Assembly (NCBI GenBank): GCA_964645935.1
Contig: CAZYAK010000044.1
Span: 1-12,283 of the forward strand
DNA from: CAZYAK01 sp964645935
GTDB taxonomy: Bacteria > Patescibacteriota > Gracilibacteria > Peribacterales > Peribacteraceae
DNA length: 12,283 nt
Direction of reading: 5' to 3'
Shown: piece by piece, positions 10,947 through 12,283 of the stretch
Layout of the letters: every line of letters begins with the position of its first letter
How positions within the stretch are numbered: position 1 is the first letter of the stretch
Translations under genes and position numbers: made by a program
The notes under the pieces: generated by a model
The model's input: only the letters and a program-made list of their open reading frames with translations
Told to the model about the DNA's origin: nothing
The model's database searches: none

Positions 10947-12283
10947 TTAGCGATTCCCGCAGTCCGACTGGCAGTAGTCGGGGAATTCTTGCTCATCGTC
11001 CTCGCAGACGCCATTTCCGCAGTCCCAGATCTGGCAGGTGGGGCTGCATGTCCCCTGGAACAAGCTGTAGATGCCGGTGTCACACTCTTCGCCGGGGTCC
11101 ACGCGCCGGTCGCCGCATTGGGGATCGGGCTGCTGACCCTGTCGCGCGCCATCCGCCGGTATGCCGTTTTCGGTCATCGTGGGGCTGCCATCGTCCCAGC
11201 TACAGGAGCCGTTCTCGCCGTCGTCGCGGTCGCTCACAAGCTCCAGCGCGCGGGATTGTGTGTCGTAGAGGTAGACGTCCATGCGGCGATTTTCGTCTTC
11301 CGGCAGGAGCGCCTCGTACGTGTCGCACACCACGTAGCGGCCGTTGGCGCTGCCCCGCCAGTGGCGGCAGATGGGGCCGTCTGGGGGGTTGTTGAACCCG
11401 GCAATATCTCGTGCGTTCGCCCCGAAGACGTCACTCGGGGGGTTCTTCTGCTTGGTGCGCGTGACGGTGTCGTAGGTGTAGGCGGGTCCGGGAGGGCCGC
11501 CGGGCGTGCGGCCGGCCGTGGCCTCCAGGGTGTTGTAGGTGGGGTTGCCACCGGTGCCGTCGGGCATGCTGCCGTGGTACGCCACGTAGCGGCCGTCGGG
11601 GCTCATGCGGGCGTCGGTGGCGAAGGCCGTCACGCGCTCCAGCACGCCCGTCTCCTTGGTGCGAAGGAAGAGGCCGCCGTAGGCGCCGTCATCCACGAGG
11701 TTGTCGAATCCGGCCGTGAACAGCACGTCGCCGTCGTCGCTCACGCCCCCATGCCAGATGCTGGCGCCGTGGCACGCACTGGGTGCGCGGTCGATCGGGT
11801 TGAAGGGGGCCGCTTCGTCGGCGATGGGCGAAGATGCAGGGACAGTACCGGTGCCATCCGTCCCGCCGACCGGGGGGCCGGAGTGCTCGCAGGCCATCGG
11901 GCCGCAGGAGAGCAGGCACCGTCCCTCGTAGACGGGATTGGCGTATCGGCAGCCGTCCGGGGGTGCCGCGCACGGGGGCGGATCGGGGCAGCGGTCGCCG
12001 TTTTGGTTCCCCTGGGTGCCAGCGTTGAGCAGTCGGTAGAGCGCGATGGCCGCTTCTCCGCGGGATACCGGGTCTGCGGGGCGGAAACGGGTGCCGAGGG
12101 CATCGGGGAAGAGCTGGAGCTGGCGGAACGCGCCCGCGAACGGGGCGTAGTACGCGGCACCGTCCACGTCCTGGTACTCGTGGGGGAGGTTCCTCGTCAC
12201 GCCCGCGGAGATACCTGCCATCTTGGCAAACTCCGCACGAATGATGGCCGTTGCCGGGCGGAACGTCTTGTCGGGATAGCCCG
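10947..12283 (-). CDS. S-layer-homology surface protein with PD40 and Cys-rich repeats (5' end outside window)
   Basis: The 444 visible residues run in from the window edge, so the N-terminus and any signal peptide are missing. They start with the end of an SLH repeat (GYPDKTFRPATAIIRAEFAK) and a second SLH unit (about 34-86: YQDVDGAAYYAPFAGAF, FRPADPVSRGEAAIALYRLL). SLH domains usually anchor proteins to cell-wall polymers. A Cys-rich linker follows, then WD40-like (PD40/TolB-type) segments such as GGVSDDGDVLFTAGFD, ARMSPDGRYVAYHGS and GSANGRYVVCDTYEALL, suggesting a beta-propeller. The last 55 residues hold CGDRRVDPGEECDTG and CGNGVCEDDEQEFPDYCQSD, like the DUF4215/Myxococcus Cys-rich repeats of secreted proteins. 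An ATG at 12221 exists, but the SLH motif continues upstream in frame, so it is internal. An intrinsic terminator follows the stop. Confidence 0.9.
   Translation of the reverse strand, partial: GYPDKTFRPATAIIRAEFAKMAGISAGVTRNLPHEYQDVDGAAYYAPFAGAFRQLQLFPDALGTRFRPADPVSRGEAAIALYRLLNAGTQGNQNGDRCPDPPPCAAPPDGCRYANPVYEGRCLLSCGPMACEHSGPPVGGTDGTGTVPASSPIADEAAPFNPIDRAPSACHGASIWHGGVSDDGDVLFTAGFDNLVDDGAYGGLFLRTKETGVLERVTAFATDARMSPDGRYVAYHGSMPDGTGGNPTYNTLEATAGRTPGGPPGPAYTYDTVTRTKQKNPPSDVFGANARDIAGFNNPPDGPICRHWRGSANGRYVVCDTYEALLPEDENRRMDVYLYDTQSRALELVSDRDDGENGSCSWDDGSPTMTENGIPADGARQGQQPDPQCGDRRVDPGEECDTGIYSLFQGTCSPTCQIWDCGNGVCEDDEQEFPDYCQSDCGNR

Overview
The window is a GC-rich bacterial chromosomal segment with short, tightly packed genes. 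It holds no insertion sequence, integrase, CRISPR array or rRNA. The organism cannot be named from the sequence. Several traits suggest a little-studied lineage, possibly Patescibacteria/CPR, though this is low-confidence inference: a TrmB-type regulator, a GtrA-like membrane protein, a stand-alone malic enzyme, an S-layer-homology surface protein, no convincing Shine-Dalgarno sequence before any gene, and repeated signs of leaderless transcripts.

Layout. Positions 1-302 hold no gene I can name, only hairpin-forming sequence. rlmH (303-767, +) is followed by a tRNA-Glu(CTC) gene (910-984) with its own sigma70-like promoter. Next come a small three-helix membrane protein (1259-1561, +) and, tail to tail with it, a GtrA-like four-helix protein (1565-1957, -). 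An NfsB-like nitroreductase (2045-2680, +) converges on a TrmB-family regulator (2685-3467, -). That regulator is divergent from an unrecognised 307-residue protein (3611-4534, +). The AT-rich spacer between them carries overlapping promoters and inverted repeats. A MaeB-type malic enzyme (4538-5818, -) and a small Cys/His-rich putative zinc protein (5898-6149, -) follow, then a cold-shock-domain protein (6327-6593, +).

From 10849 down to 6661 on the minus strand lies a probable three-gene operon of unrecognised proteins: a 137-residue soluble protein, a 228-residue single-pass membrane protein, and a very large, charged, helix-rich protein with two membrane segments. The large gene is interrupted by a run of 100 N. 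This cassette has its own promoter region with two perfect inverted repeats and is insulated upstream by a strong intrinsic terminator. It is the best candidate here for something undescribed. Beyond the terminator, a minus-strand surface protein (10947 to beyond the window end) combines SLH repeats, WD40-like (PD40) segments and Cys-rich repeats.

The conserved genes look like ordinary housekeeping and redox functions: ribosome modification, tRNA, malate to pyruvate, flavin reductase, cold-shock RNA chaperone. The right half is cell-surface and membrane oriented. At least five genes have a -10-like hexamer six or seven bases before the start codon, so translation from leaderless mRNA may be the rule here.
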